Below the pieces are notes generated by a model, which was not told where the DNA came from, did not search any database, and was given only the letters and a program-made list of their open reading frames with translations. Below, in pieces: positions 19,907-33,453 of a stretch of 64,000 bases of DNA. Position numbers and translations under genes: made by a program. This DNA comes from Harmothoe impar. Lineage: Eukaryota; Annelida; Polychaeta; Phyllodocida; Polynoidae. Location: positions 10,178,861 through 10,242,860 of the forward strand of contig OX381716.1 in the NCBI GenBank assembly GCA_947462335.1, written 5' to 3'. The stretch's first letter is position 1. Every line of letters begins with the position of its first letter.

Positions 19907-21323
19907 TTGCCTTTAGCTTTATCCTTTCCGATTCTCAGGTTGATATGGCTTGATAGAATTGTAGAGTGAACGCAAATTATGTATTCTTGAAGCTAAAGCA
20001 AAAAATTGCGATTGTCTCAGATATGTTATATAAAACGGCATTATATTGGTAAAACACTCTTCTCCGGACAAGAACCAAAAGTGGAAATTGCCACATTATA
20101 ATCACAGGTCATACACTGTGAAATGTAGATAACATGGAAGCTTTATTGTTTATGAATAGAAAGCTGTACCTCGGATGATGGTCATCATTGACTATTTACA
20201 ACCAGTAAGCCTACAGCACTGGTGAATCACTTGGTGGTGACTATTCCAGCACTGTTATATCTAGATGATTCAGTGTATCATAAAGGTTAAGCTAACCATT
20301 ATTGTCTTGCACTTCGCCTAGCCACTAGTAGTAGTTATTTATAGAGGCCTAAGTTAACGGTGATTTGTCCCATTTAATTGTCAGTAAACATCACAGCACC
20401 AGCAACTGCTGCTATATTATTGAAGAATATGGAAATGGGAATATAAGATATAAAGCTGCTGTATAATGGTCTTACAACACATTGTTATTACTTCATTTTC
20501 CAAATCGAGCCCATAATTGTGGTGAACAACAAGATGAAATAACAACATGCCTGAGGTTATATTGGTGAAGTAATGGGGCTATTGCAATGTGCAGTGTACA
20601 ATTAGGTTAACTTTCGGAGATGCCCCAAAAATATTCCTATACTTTATGACCCGATCTAAGTAGCTCTACCATTTCACTGACAATAGTGCTTTATGCCTTT
20701 AAAATTGGTTTATAATGCCTGTAAACCCTGTTATCAGCTTAGTCCAGTGACAGAACTCTTTCTTCTATAATCATATTATGACAAACTTTACAAGTTTATG
20801 ATGTATTTAAGATGCAGGCTTTGGAAACTTATCTTACAATATGTGGAGCTTAAAGTGAGTTGATGTTGGTGAGTGGACTCTAGGATCAATGTGATTACAA
20901 GGCATCAGGGTTCTGCTCAAGCAACTTTAGTAGAACAGCTTTAAAGTTAGCCGGGGGATTGCACCATTTAACCAAAGCCATGTTGTACAGGTTACATGTT
21001 TGTGAGGCTAGGCACCCATGCCCGTTAGATAGCTTGTTCAGTTATTTATATTTTATATTTTATATTTTTATTATCACTCACTCATATATCCTGATGACAA
21101 ATTGACCACTACTTCAAGTATAATAATAGTACATAATCAGAGTTGGGTATCCTACTATAGATCTGGTCAATAAGAATTGAGACATGTGTTACAAGCCATT
21201 ACAATATTACAGAGACATTGGCACAGACTACATACCTCATGCCTAATAACACTCTGTCTATACATGCAGGGGTTGGAGGACCACAATAACAAACTGGGGA
21301 TGAAAGGAGTTGACTGACAGCAT
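19907..21323. other. Non-coding DNA, nothing recognised
   Basis: AT-rich sequence with no supported gene or repeat family. It lies between element 1 and duplication copy B. Confidence 0.4.
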
Positions 21324-21610
21324 TCATGAGGTATCCATGGAAACCATACAACATAAACATTTTGTATGTGACATGAGAAAATCTGCTGTGTACCAGTACA
21401 GGGGTTGAGAGACATCACTTTTCATAATTCTTATTTAGCATTTCAGTGCAGACATTTTGTTTGAATTAGATGCAGACTAAACTATACAATTAATTGGATG
21501 TTGACCAAAATTTGTTTCATACAGACAAAGTGTGATATAAAAAACTAAGTTCAGAAAAAATATACATTGCAAAAGAACTGTTAGATGTTGATGTCAACCT
21601 TTTTTAGATT

Positions 21611-21735
21611 TGGATGCTTTGCGGACAATTTGTGAGAGTTGGATGTGGACAAAACACAATTTTTCGACAATTTGTTGGATTTGGATGTGGACAAAACACA
21701 ATATGTGTACAATTTGTCAGATTAGGATGTTGACA
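21611..21735. repeat. Short tandem repeat of GGACAAATTTGTCAGATTTGGATG type
   Basis: Three to four diverged units of about 40 bp share TTTGGATGTGGACAAAACACAAT. They make the repetitive C-terminus of an otherwise unsupported minus-strand open frame. Confidence 0.55.
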
Positions 21736-22272
21736 ATGTACATGTAATACGGATAGATTGTGATACCCGGACAAAATGGGACGGAACAGAAGCTCTTTCA
21801 GAAGAGGTATGAATTTAGTGAGAAATTCATTTTTGTCAACAATTATTTTTTTGCAATTGATGGTGCCACTCATCATCATCAATAGGTGATATTTTAATAT
21901 CTTGTCGTACATATTTAAATAGGATTTCTTGTAAAACAAGCTTCCTATTATTTTTGCGATGTCCTTTTCATGTCTTGACAACACAGCCAATAAATTCCTG
22001 AAGTGTTCTGAAAGAGGCCCTAGAGTAGACACTGCTTTAATATGCTAGTGTGTCTATTCTCCATGCTTCTGTAGGTAAACAGCAACATTTATAAGCATGC
22101 CTTGAACAGGCTGTCTCCTATTCTCTTGTATACTGCCCGTTTGTATACACAGATCTGCTACTTGTTCCTGTCTGCCTCTGAGGCACGGACTGACCTGGCA
22201 GGTAGGAATAATTTAACAAGGGCATTTTTAGACATATATTTCTGAGTAATATGAACACTAACAAATTATACC

Positions 22273-22313
22273 AGAGAGAGAAAGAGAGAGAGAGAGAGAG
22301 GGAGAAAGAGAGA

Positions 22314-22393
<80 letters not shown>

Positions 22394-22417
22394 GAGAGAG
22401 CTAGAGAGAGAGAGAGC

Positions 22418-22474
<57 letters not shown>
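22273..22474. repeat. (GA)n microsatellite, ~200 bp
   Basis: Nearly pure GA/GAGAAA tract. The equivalent place in copy A (about 2953-2966) has only a short GA run, so this array expanded in copy B. Confidence 0.95.
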
Positions 22475-22478
<4 letters not shown>

Positions 22479-24295
22479 CTGTTGAGACAAATTTGCATGC
22501 AATATCCCCTGAGGACCACAGTCTGGTTGGATGTGCATAGTGAAGAGAACCAGAGTCAATTCAGCATACGGAGAAGGTTCAGTAGAGGAGTCTAGTATAA
22601 TGCAAACAATGACAAATAGGATTGAAACTTCATCAGCAGAATCTAATTCACTCAGCAGGGAATGTTAGATTTAATTGAAGTACAGCTGCAAAGATCACCA
22701 GCAGATGTAGTTTCAAATGAGGCTAGATATGTGGGTCAAGTGGGACCTCTTTTATCTACACACACTGACTTTTTGTTATGGGGCACAATGTGGGGCCAAA
22801 GAGGCAGGATGTAGTAGCATGATAGCCCACCATCTAAAACTAATAACTGGGATCTGGGTCAGGTTGAAGGCTGTTATTGTCTTCTGTGAGTATTATTGTT
22901 GTTATAAGCTGCCCTCTCCTTACCCCAACCAGTACTGCACCACCGCAGCAGGAGCGGCAGCCACTTGATGTCCAGGCCGCACCAGAACCTGCCATACAAT
23001 GGGTGATATTGGGAAGTAAGGAGAATGGTGCTCCTTCCAGCTTCTCCCTAGCCAAAATTCTGCCTCAAACTCTCATACAGCATAACTCAAAATGAGTTCT
23101 ACCGGTCATTTAGTATTGTGCCCTGGTCAGCTCTGTTTAATCGGTACATATTGTTGTACATAATTAATGAACTACTGAGGTGTCTTTACTACTCATGAGT
23201 ATTCAATTTCTGGGATAGAGATAGTGTGGGAGTGAAAGATGTGGCAATGTTTGGAGGTCTAACTGAATGTGTGTGGAATAAAATACAATGGTATCTCAAT
23301 AGGGTTTCCTTCTCATGGAATACAATAGGTTATCATGATTATAGAAATTGAGTACCTTTGTAGTTAGTCTACCTTGTTCTTAATAAGTGGGATACCAGTG
23401 CCCGTAAGTGGTTTTATTATTTGTGTAGCTGGTGCCTCAACCTGTAGTTATTCCTGTTTGGTATTGTCTCTAATTGTCCTTTGTTTGGATCGATTAACAT
23501 TGTTAGTGTACTCAATCAAATCATATATCTCTATTCAACCATTTTTTTGTACCATATGTATCATGCATTAATAACTACAAAAACTGTGAAGACATGCATG
23601 GTCAAGCTGGAACTTCCGGTACAATACTCCCGATCTCATGAGTAGAGGCCTATCAGTATAGGGACAAATGGAGCCATCTACAGAAACCAGCTGCATGGTC
23701 CCTAAAACTCAAAAACTGAGCTGGGAGCTGGTAGGAGGGAAAATGACGCTGTTAAATATAACTCTATGGCAGCAGTTGTCTTGCTGCAACTCCCTCAACC
23801 CCTTTATAAACACCATCAGTAATTGTCCAAGAAGCTGAGGAATAGGGAGAGAACCTGACAACAGAAATGATGCATTGCAGATTGCATTCACAACTTAGTA
23901 CACTCCCGACAACTTGCTTTATCAGATCGGTCATAGGGAGGTGGAAATAGTTTTAGCCTGGCAATGTAATCTGGCCTATACTTGGAAATCAGAAGCATTG
24001 ATTCTAGTAAAGACTGCTTCTAGTAAAGATCTTACTGGTGCAGAGTGATGGTTGTGGACTTTCATACTGCTCACCACAAGGCATAGAGCAAATGTGGTAA
24101 TTGTAGCAATGATAAGGCAGAACCCCAAACTGTTGTATTTCATTTTCTGTGACTTTTTGATGAGCAGCATGACCAGCCGTTTACTGCAGCTATATAATGC
24201 TCAGTGGGTTTCACCATGCAGCTAAGTTTTGGACAATTCTCTCTATGGCAGCTATTGTCATTTATGTGTGGTTAATATATGTCTGGAGCCATCCC

Positions 24296-24595
24296 TCTAA
24301 ACAGAACCCAAGAAATCACACAAGTTAGAAACTTTTTTATCTAATTGTATCTAATGATTTCTATTGATATGTTCAATGGGGGTGTGTATTGCCGAGTTTT
24401 ACTTGTACAAATTACCAGAAATTCCACAAGTAGAATGAAGACCTGTATTTGGCGACTTAAACTACAACAATAGACATGGATTATGCCACAAGAAATGTTA
24501 AAAAACGTTTCGAAAAACGTTCTAAAATTCTTGAGTTTTGACAGCATGAGTTCCGCTTGAGATTTTGTTTGCAGGGATGTCTCTTCTTCATACAA
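24296..24595 (+). repeat. Dispersed repeat (AACAGAACCCAAG family)
   Basis: Matches, in reverse orientation, 57288-57615: both contain AAACAGAACYCAAG, ACACAAGTTAGAAA, a GAATGAAGA/ACTTGT block and GCGGAACTTG/CAAAATC ends. Partial same-orientation relatives are at about 27835-27990, 28816-28925 and 30268-30420. There is no coding capacity; probably a MITE or SINE family. Confidence 0.6.
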
Positions 24596-26480
24596 ATCAT
24601 GATGCAGCTGTATGATATTTACAACCTATGATCGAACATGTATATCAACTTACACCACAGTTGGGTGGAAAGACAAAAGGACTTGACCATTTATATAAAT
24701 TATAGTCAGGGACATGCGGTCCACTGAGCACCCTCTTCTACTGTGAGTAACGTAATGCCCGTACACCTGTCATGAACCATGGACCATTGTTAACATCCAC
24801 ACCTGGCGCCTTGGACAATTACCCTGCTGTCCTTGGCTTATAACAGGCATATAGCCACTTACTTAGACCATATCTAGTACACAACATGTGACTTTCAGCA
24901 AACAATATATAGCTCACATATAATCGGCAATTTCAGGTTCAATAAGTACCTTGCCGCGTGTTACAAATCTAATATTTAACTCTATAACAGCTAACAAGTT
25001 GATTGTGTGGTGCTGCAGTACTCTGTTGGCAGATTCATCATGATGTTGCAAGAAGGTGACTCAGGTATATTCAGATTCATGGTGGGGACAGCACAACAGG
25101 TAAAGAAAATTGTATCATTAATCTATTTAGGTTGGTGTAGAACGATATGTCATTAAATGATAAATTAATGAAACTACAAATCATTGCTGTTTAAATAAGG
25201 GGAATATATGTGCAATGCAGTATGTGGTACAGTATTAAAGAGATGCCATAGTAGTGCATTATAACCTATTTCATTTTTGTTTTGATACAAATACAATGCA
25301 TCTGACAAGGATTTTACTTCTCACTAAGAATACAATAAGTCAGTTTTTATTGACGTTATTGATGTGCCTCACACTTTGAAGGCTTTACCAGTAATGCATG
25401 TTTCCTTGTACTTTATGGACGGCCTGACTAGCTTCTACTCCATTGTCAGGGTGTTAAAAGAACCCATAAATCTACTTAACACTACCCCCACTACCCGAGT
25501 CATGGAGCGTCTCAGGCAGACGTTACAACACTTCCGGCACCAACACATTCACTGCCATGTTAGCACAGGTCCTACACAGAATTACACGTCCTGTCTTTTA
25601 ATACTGTCTTCCTTCTGAACATTCCTTAAGCTTTAAAGTAGCAGGAGACATGTCCATGTCGTCCTACAGTATACAGTGCTACACTTCCTGCCCTTTGATA
25701 ATGTTCCCTTCTGATAACTCTTTAGGCTTTAAAGTGATAGGCTCCTACAGTTAACGCTGAATCCTCATCTCTTTCATTGTTTTCATACTTTAGTCCTGTT
25801 TATCTGGCATGAATAACTTTATGTATTTATTGTAGCACTGTATCACATTAAACTGATCTGTCCAATTATCATTTTTTGTAGTAGTAAGTCGCATACTTTG
25901 AGGATTCAGCAGTCAATAATGGGAGACAATAAAGCAACATAAAAGGATGTAAAATGGTGTTCTAATAATGTTATGTATCACAAGAGATGCTCCATATCCC
26001 GCAAGGTGTCATATATTTCATCTACAGCGAAGTGTAAACAGAGTCTTTACCATGGCCGTTATCTTTATATCCCTCTCCTTGTAAGTTTTTTCTACTTTCT
26101 AGTTCCGTTGGCTATTTAGCGGATTGATCACCTGTGTCCTGGGGTAGCTTAGATCTGCCAATTAGTTTCTGCCGCTACAGATAGGGGCCATCACCATTAA
26201 ACAATCAAGTCTCATGTGACCACACAGGGGGCCTCCTGACGAGGGAGATGTCGGACCCCAGGCGGCAGCCCCATGTTTTACTGTAAGTCTCTTGGTACTG
26301 AGGGGGAAGACGTCCCTGAGTGTACAAAGAACACTGTATGTGGATCTAGAGAGTTGGGGCTTCAGAAATTAGACAATTTAAAACTGGCAGTACATTGCTG
26401 TCATTTAATACTGGTGGGCCATTTTGAACTAAATTACCAAGATAAGGGATACTCCAAACTGAAAGAAGAAATATAAACAT

Positions 26481-26505
26481 AGAGAGGGAGATATAAACAG
26501 AGAGA

Positions 26506-26576
<71 letters not shown>

Positions 26577-26585
26577 AGGAAGAGA
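26481..26585. repeat. (GA)n microsatellite
   Basis: About 85 bp of pure GA within a longer purine-rich stretch. Copy A at about 5890-5970 has only interrupted GA-rich sequence. Confidence 0.95.
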
Positions 26586-27049
26586 ATCCTGCAAAGCAGA
26601 GAGAAATCACAGGAACAGAAAAAGGTGAGATTATAAGAAACTTATGAAGTTATAGTCAAACTCAGTAATATGCTGATAGAAACCATATTTAAAAAGATGT
26701 ATTAACGAAAGTATTGTACCATTTATTTGACGACAGAATTTTTTTTTGATTGAGAAACCATTTTGAGATACATAACTTTCATAGTCATAATAAAGGTAAA
26801 CCCATTTTTTTAATATTCCATGTGATTCTGGCAAATATATGTAGCATTAACAATTACACAGTTTCCTGGTCAGTGATGTACACCTAGAAATCCCCAAATT
26901 GACTGCAAACTAGTGTCAATGATTCCCAATCAGGGAGAGTAGTGTGAGGAATCACTGCTGAATCCCTATCACATCTCCAACGGCCACTGTCTGATACCGC
27001 GTAAGACACTGCGTTTCCTCTACAAGTTACATGTCACTTATGGTGGCTA

Positions 27050-27312
27050 CACTGAAAAAGTAAACTTATCTCCAGACTCGTCTAAGTGACTATCATAAAA
27101 TAAACGAGTCAAAAGTTGTCTAACCTATCAGGTTATCATCCCACAAATAGAATCTGGAGCTGGCAAATGTCAAGTTTTGGGCTGGCACATGCCAAGTGGG
27201 TCTTCTATCACCAGCTCAAAGACCCACTTCCTTGTCACTTAGACAAGTTTTGACTCGTTTATTTTATGATCATCAGTTTAAAGAGTCTGGAGACAAGTTT
27301 ACTTTTTGAGTG
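27050..27312. mobile_element. Tc1/mariner-like MITE
   Basis: Inverted repeats of about 75 bp start CACTGAAAAAGTAAACTT and end AAGTTTACTTTTTGAGTG, flanked by TA on each side (27048-27049, 27313-27314). The sequence at the matching place in copy A (about 6350-6370) runs straight through without it, acting as an empty site. No transposase is encoded. Confidence 0.8.
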
Positions 27313-27540
27313 TACAGCATGATTAGGGACACTGAACCCTCTCTGTAAAGGAAACATCATGTGTGGTGTACACAGGGTTATTGAGGTGTCAGACCTTAAC
27401 CAGCAATCTGGGATGGGATACCTCCAAACAGAACCCAGGAAGAAGATATGGGATAACAGTGTACAGCTGTAGCAGGGTCAGACACTGACAGAGGCAGGGA
27501 TGCCATCAGTTGGTGATGAAGATGCTCTATTGAGGTATAG

Positions 27541-30500
27541 TTGCCACAATCTTTCTATGGGTCCTGAATGGATTCTGCAGTCTCCTAGGCACTCACATTT
27601 TTATTAGATATTTCCCTGTAAGCCAAACCCGTGCCATTCTTGAGTCTTGACTCGTGATCCCCAGGAGATTTTTCCCGGGAATTTCTTGTTTTTTTAACAA
27701 GTTTTTTTAACAAGTTTTTGGAACAAGTTCTAACGTTATACATTAGTGGTAAGGAAGATGTTATATCCCTTCTTTTTTTTCTACACAAAAGTATATAAAA
27801 ATATATTTAAGTGATAAATCTCATGATTGGATAGACGATTTAATTTCAGAGTAGAATGAAGACCTGTATTTATCAAGTTTCACCTAAAGGAATGACAGGG
27901 AATAGGGCACAACAGAATTTCCAAACAATTTCCAGAAGCATTTTGAAAATGTGCTGCAATGCCCTAGTTTTGTGGGGAGAGTCACCTCAGTGATCGAGTC
28001 CAGACTCTCATTTGGGAATCACCGTAATTCTACTTCTTTTCTCTGTGAACCTATAGTGTACCTCGGGTAATCGGCAAGCCTAGGGCACCATGATGCTTGC
28101 CCTTACTGAATCACTGTTCGACCTCACTAGGGGTTACCTTTCTATATAGGGAAGGATCAACCCTAGGCACTATACAAATAATATACGGTCCAAAGCAATA
28201 TTTAAGATAAAAGATCCTTCAATATGGGACACAATTCGTCAGTATACAACCCTCGCAGTGCTCCTCAATCCATATCCAAACCCATTTACATTTGGTGGTA
28301 AACCTATTATCTTTACAGCTCTATATGCTCTATTTGAGTGGGTTCATTAGGGAAGGCTCATATCGATTCACTGCCTTTAATACAATGAATCTAAGGAAAA
28401 AGGGCCGGGCTTTAAAGAACCAACAAAAAGCTCTCTTTTCGTCCCACCATAAGGTACTGTATGTAAGGGGAATCGTAATAGAAATAAATTAATTATGATC
28501 GTGGTCATGGTCAGCTTTAGTACAAGTACATGTTGCGCAAATTTTAACTCCCTAGTAACTTTGATAAGTGACCTATCAAAAGGAGCACGAACCAACAATC
28601 AGCGACAATGGTAGCTCATCAAAAGAGCTATTATACAGACATGACAACTGAATCCAGGTGCTTTACTATACTTTGTAATTGCTTTTAATTGCTGGTATCT
28701 CTGTTAGTTGTTTTTGCCCTCAGCCTTCATTGATCAAATTGACAGTTAATCAGCAATAGCACAGTGATTTGTGGCAGTGGGTCATCTCTGAATCACAACT
28801 CACTATAGTGTTTACTCTCCAAACAGAACTCTAGAACCACACAAGTTAGAAGCGTTTGTATTTCCCGAGAAACGCACAAGCTGTATGCACAGGATAGACA
28901 AAGGAGATTCTTGAGTTGAGTCCTGCCAGTAAGCAGCTTTAGTTTGCTGAAGCTTGCAAGACTACCGGAAGCTAGAGTCAGGCTGGTTTAGTGTCTTCAA
29001 TATTGCTTCATGCGATAAGATAATCGAGTCAACTGATCGAGACAGTCATTATAGACAAGTGTCAATTGTACCAACATGCAACAGTAGGCACATTGGCACA
29101 TTCTGTCTGGTTCTACTATTAGCCTTCATCCAGACAGACATGTGGATGTGTGTGAGCAAGGGCGTGAACCTACATCTCCAAGCACAGTCTTGGTGGTTGG
29201 ATGGGTATTAGAATGAGGCTGTGTCACTAGAAGTCCCCAGTCTCCTTTGAGCATCTCATTCTGATAAAAATACATGTATTTAAATGCATCGAAAGGTGAC
29301 ACAATTATCATAAGGCATAATAAAGAATTTTCCTGGTATCCAGAATTTGCAAATGATTTTTCAACTAATGATATAGCCCCTTTAAGCAAAGTCCCCCCTC
29401 TGCCTTGCACCAACCTTGCTGCGGGACTGACCTCCATAGCCATAGCACAGTGGGAGAGCAAAATATGACAGGAACCATGCCAAGGTCGCCAGTGTAGTAC
29501 CCAGAGTGACACACCCTTCTTCTATTAATAGTAAGTAGGTCAAGGCCCCGTGTCAGTTGCGGCCCATGTGTGTGAGTGAGGGGTGTTGTTTTATGTCAGA
29601 CTGGCTGACAGTCTGGGTATTGACATGCTACCTCCTCCCTATTGACCCTGGTCTTATTTTATATAGATTCTGTCTCTGAGGTTGAAAGCAATGAGCTAGA
29701 TTCTAAGGATGAGATGCCAATATGTCCTTCGTATTTGAATGTCAATGTCCCGGCGCCCAGTCCCTTGATGTCAGCATAATAATTATCCCAACTTTCAGAC
29801 CGATTGAAAGGCCTATAGCATTTGTCAAAATTGGGTGTGTGACTAAAACTGTGGTCATACTTTATTTCGCTGGGTATATATTTTCGCTATATTCACGGAT
29901 ATGAAAAATCTGCGAATTTCTTGTATGCTACAGTATCCATGGAATAAATACCCGCAAATTAGTATTATTTGCCACATCAGCAAAAATGTACACCCGTGAA
30001 TACTTTCATAGCATGCAAGTTAGGCTTTTACACTAGCATTTACGGTACTTGAGGCACCTTACAGTGACCCTGGACTGATGAGTCCAGCTCATTGTATAAG
30101 GTGAAAGAGGCCTATAGGGAGTCATTCTGAGGTGGAATCCCACGGAGGAATTCCCTCTCTGATAGGTCTAAACTGCAACAGAGGCATCACTCTCTTAGAA
30201 ATGTATTAGTCTCGACCCAACCCCATGTCCACAAGTGACCAATCCCTTACACAGAATAGCTGTATACCCTCTAAGCAGAACTCTGGAATTGAACGTTCGC
30301 GACCTGGGAGAATCAATGAAAGACACAAGATATTCCCAAGAATTGTGAACATGTCCTATTCACAAAATGAATTCGGGAATTGAATGTTTTGTGAGCATAC
30401 TTTGACAGATTTTCCTCAAGTCAGCGACAAAAGTTGCACCTTAATGATTATAGATGTCGTATACGCAGAGAGAGATGCAGTTGACACAGGTGGCCCCATG

Positions 30501-31375
30501 CTATGTTGCAGAATGGGTGCCTAGTGTGTTAAGAAGGCCATGCGAGATGTGACACAGTAGACTGTCACCACCTCATAGTGCACCGAGCAATGACCTCAAC
30601 AAATAAGATTCCTGGAGTTATATAGCCGCGATCGACTGCTGCAATCTCGCTATAAATTCATTTATACAAGACGTGTCAACTACCAATGGTTGTTGACTTT
30701 AGTGATGACAGTCAGCCATCACACGTCCATATTGATCCCTAAAACTTTGTTGCAAGCACTCACAGTAGGACAATGTTAAGCAATGTACCACGGGTGACAA
30801 TTGTGTGGTATATGGGCGTCGATGGAAATCGGACGGCAGATGTAGTTTTTTTTGGTAGATTGGTAACCAATTAGGCCATGAAATGACTGTGTAGTGATAT
30901 ATAGCTTTTGTCCCGAAGGCATTGCTGTATTTCCCTACTTGTGAAATGATGGATATTTTCTTTTCAGTGTAGGTTAAAAGGTTACAGTGGAAGGGTTGGT
31001 ATTAGTTGTCTCAGTGTGTTAAAAGTGTGGGTTTATTTGTTTGATATACCACTATTGACTTTTCTTACATGACTGCAAGGAGATTGCATACCCTCCCTTA
31101 GGAAACGGTTTTTTATACAATATATTGATTGGTCAGCACAACTGAACGTTGTTTGAACATATATGTAAGGGTGAAAAAAGAATCTCATCTATCTATATAA
31201 GAAGAAGGGGTGATGTTTAACCATATATCGCCAAAACTTCTGGATTTACAAAATATAGCTGCTATATATGCTCCAATATAAAATTTGTATCTCACACCTT
31301 GGGAGATTCAGCCTGAATATGAGAACACTTACGGTGTATTTGTTAATGCCACCTGCCAATCCCCCAGTACCCAGG
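27541..31375. other. Non-coding DNA with dispersed repeat fragments
   Basis: No supported gene. It includes partial copies of the dispersed repeat at about 27835-27990, 28816-28925 and 30268-30420, and an AT-rich piece at 29850-30050 (ACTTTATTTCGC start) that recurs at about 39150-39195 and is probably another MITE family. Confidence 0.4.
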
Positions 31376-31406
31376 GTGCTCACCAGGGGCAGCACCTGGT
31401 GAGCAC
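31376..31406. repeat. Perfect 12-bp-stem hairpin
   Basis: GTGCTCACCAGG and CCTGGTGAGCAC pair across a 7-base loop. There is no U-run after it and no gene before it, so no terminator role is suggested. Confidence 0.6.
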
Positions 31407-31782
31407 TAAGTGGGGGCAGCTGGCTTCCTGTTACTGGGGCACCATCTGCAGGCAGACCTTGGAACTACAGGTACTTAACACTTTTAAGGGAGGAAAGGAA
31501 AACATGAGGAGGGGATGCAATGGTCTCGAAAGATTGCATGGAATTGTGTGCTAGCAGCAGTGTCAAGTCTTAGGACTAAGAGTTGCATTTATCATAGATA
31601 AGTGCTCTTGTCTCAGATTAACAGGTACAGATACCCCTCACTATGTGTTTACAAGGGGTAAAGTGGAAATATACAATGTAAGATTTAGAGTCGTCTTGGA
31701 ATAGCAAGTGGAATAGTCAGTGGAATTCGGATCAGGGTCAGGTCTTTGGTCTTGAAAACTGCCCACCTATCTAGAGGGTATC

Positions 31783-32384
31783 AGGACAAGTACCCCCAGG
31801 ACATGTACCCCCCCGGACATCTACCCCCTGCCATGTACCCCCTTGGACATCTACCCCCAAGGACATTTACCCCCTAGGACTCTTACCCCCTATACATTTA
31901 CCCCCTGGACTTTTACCCTCTTAGGACGTTTACCCCCTGGGACATAACACCACCTAGGAGTTCTACTCCCTAGGACATCCACCCCCTTGGACATCTACCC
32001 CCTTGGACTTTTACCTTCTAGGACTTTTTCCCCTGGGGGAAATCCACCCCCTCCCCATGCCCATATGGTTGAGTCACATCATGTGGATGGGGTAGATGTC
32101 CACATGGATAGAAGTCCTAGAGGGTAGAAATCCAAGGGGATAGATGTCCAAGGGGTGGATGTCCTAGGGGGTAGAAGTCCTAGGGGGTGGATGTCCTAGG
32201 GGGTAGAAGTCCTAGGGGGTAGATGTCCCAGGGGGTAAAAGTCCTTAGGGGGTAAAAGTCCAGGGGGTAGATGTCCAAAGGGGTAAAAGTTCCAGGGGGT
32301 AAATGTCCTAGGGTTTAGATGTCAAAGGGGGAACATGTCCGGGGGTAGATGTCCGGGGGTAGATGTCCAGGGGGTACTTGTCCT
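31783..32384. mobile_element. Small foldback element of ~16-bp inverted repeats
   Basis: The left half repeats GGACATCTACCCCCT-type units, the right half the reverse complement (AGGGGGTAGATGTCC), meeting near 32040-32100. The outermost units (AGGACAAGTACCCCC and GGGGTACTTGTCCT) are exact inverted copies. There is no coding capacity. The form resembles foldback/TU-type elements. A clear target-site duplication was not found. Confidence 0.75.
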
Positions 32385-32399
32385 AGAACCATTAAGGGA

Positions 32400-32985
32400 T
32401 GCGTGCATCATGGATAAGTGCTGTTGTATCAGGATAGTTGACTTGTATTCTAATTACCTGAGTTTTTTAATTTTTAATTATTTTTTTATATATATAAGCA
32501 GGAAAGGAGGCAAGCATTCAGACCAGCCAATTTGGAGGGAATACTTCAGAAGGTGTAAGACTGTGATTGGGGTGGCTGGGAACATACTTGTTAAGGTATG
32601 AATAGTTACGGAAAGTTCCCAATGGTAGCAGGTCTTCTGTCTGATAAGACAAGTTGACAATCCCTCCCTGAGACTCGTTCCCCTAATTAGTGGCTGCAGA
32701 TGATAACCAGCTACTACTAATTAGCTGCCTCAACAAGCCAGAATCTTCTCACAAAATCCTCCACACTGGATGTCATTTCTGGTGCAATTTACTCGCATGG
32801 ATTTAGTTAATTTGAGAGTTTCTGCAGAAGAACACTATCATCTGAAATATTCAAGTAAATTTTACATTTTATACTATGTTTATGCTAACTTGCATTTATT
32901 TTGTAACTAGATAATTCTAGATATATAATTAACCCTTATCCATGGCAATAATTGATAGATAAGGGAAAGGAAACAATATCTCTTC
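32400..32985 (+). repeat. Segmental duplication, copy C (first part)
   Basis: Matches 50510-50930: GATAAGTGCTGTTGTATC, then the long block GGTAGCAGGTCTTCTGTCTG through CTGGTGCAATT. It is interrupted at its right end by element 2 and continues at 42326. Confidence 0.8.
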
Positions 32986-32987
32986 CT
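32982..32987. repeat. Target-site duplication, left (element 2)
   Basis: CTTCCT, repeated exactly at 42320-42325. Confidence 0.9.
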
Positions 32988-33317
32988 AGTAGTATAGTAT
33001 ATATCGGAACGGGACTATGCTTAAGTACTGTTTATAACTCAATCGATATGCAGCCAATGAGAGGCCTCCCTTTTGGCAGGAAATTCAAAAGCAGCCAATG
33101 AGAGGCCTCCCTTTTGGCGGGAAATTCAAATAGGTCACGTGACCGGAAGTGCCCTACTTGGCGGGAAATTCAAATAGGTCAAGTGACTGGAAGTGACTAC
33201 TATGTTGGCGCGAATTTCAAATAAGTCACTTGAGATTTTTATAGATAAATAAATTTTAAAAAGAAAAAGCAAGCTGAAAGCTTGCTAAAAATATTTTTAA
33301 AATGTGGCTCTTTTTTT

Positions 33318-33396
33318 AGGGGGGGAGGGGCACTCTGGGGGGCACTCTTTAAGATGCATAGGGGGGGAGGGGGGGAGGGGGGAGGGGGGGAGGGGT
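33318..33396 (+). repeat. G-rich tract in left TIR of element 2
   Basis: Runs of G separated by single A, with GATGCATAGGGG as in element 1. The mirror C-rich copy is at 41806-41880. Confidence 0.7.
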
Positions 33397-33407
33397 TTTT
33401 AAGAGTA

Positions 33408-33453
33408 AGACTCGCTCTCTGCCCTCTCTTTTAGAGGGCAGAGAGGCGAGTCT
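33408..33453. repeat. Hairpin next to G tract (left)
   Basis: The arm AGACTCGCTCTCTGCCCTCT pairs with its near-perfect complement across a short CTTTT loop. The mirror copy in the right TIR is at 41750-41795. Confidence 0.85.

Larger units (their letters stand above)
21324..27540 (+). repeat. Segmental duplication, copy B
   Basis: Same order and orientation as 1920-6540. It is about 1.6 kb longer because of extra material including a 205-bp GA array, a second GA array, a dispersed repeat (24296-24595) and a Tc1-like MITE (27050-27312). No long open frame is shared with copy A. Confidence 0.8.

Noticed and set aside
21604..22032. 142-codon minus-strand frame with CPHPNPTNC-type repeats
   Set aside because: The repeats come from a short DNA tandem repeat, and the frame is not preserved in duplication copy A.
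22118..22595. Ser/Leu and Arg/Glu repeat proteins
   Set aside because: Pure by-products of the GA microsatellite.
29126..29512. 128-codon minus-strand frame
   Set aside because: No domain, repeat or paralogous support, and host-like AT-rich composition.
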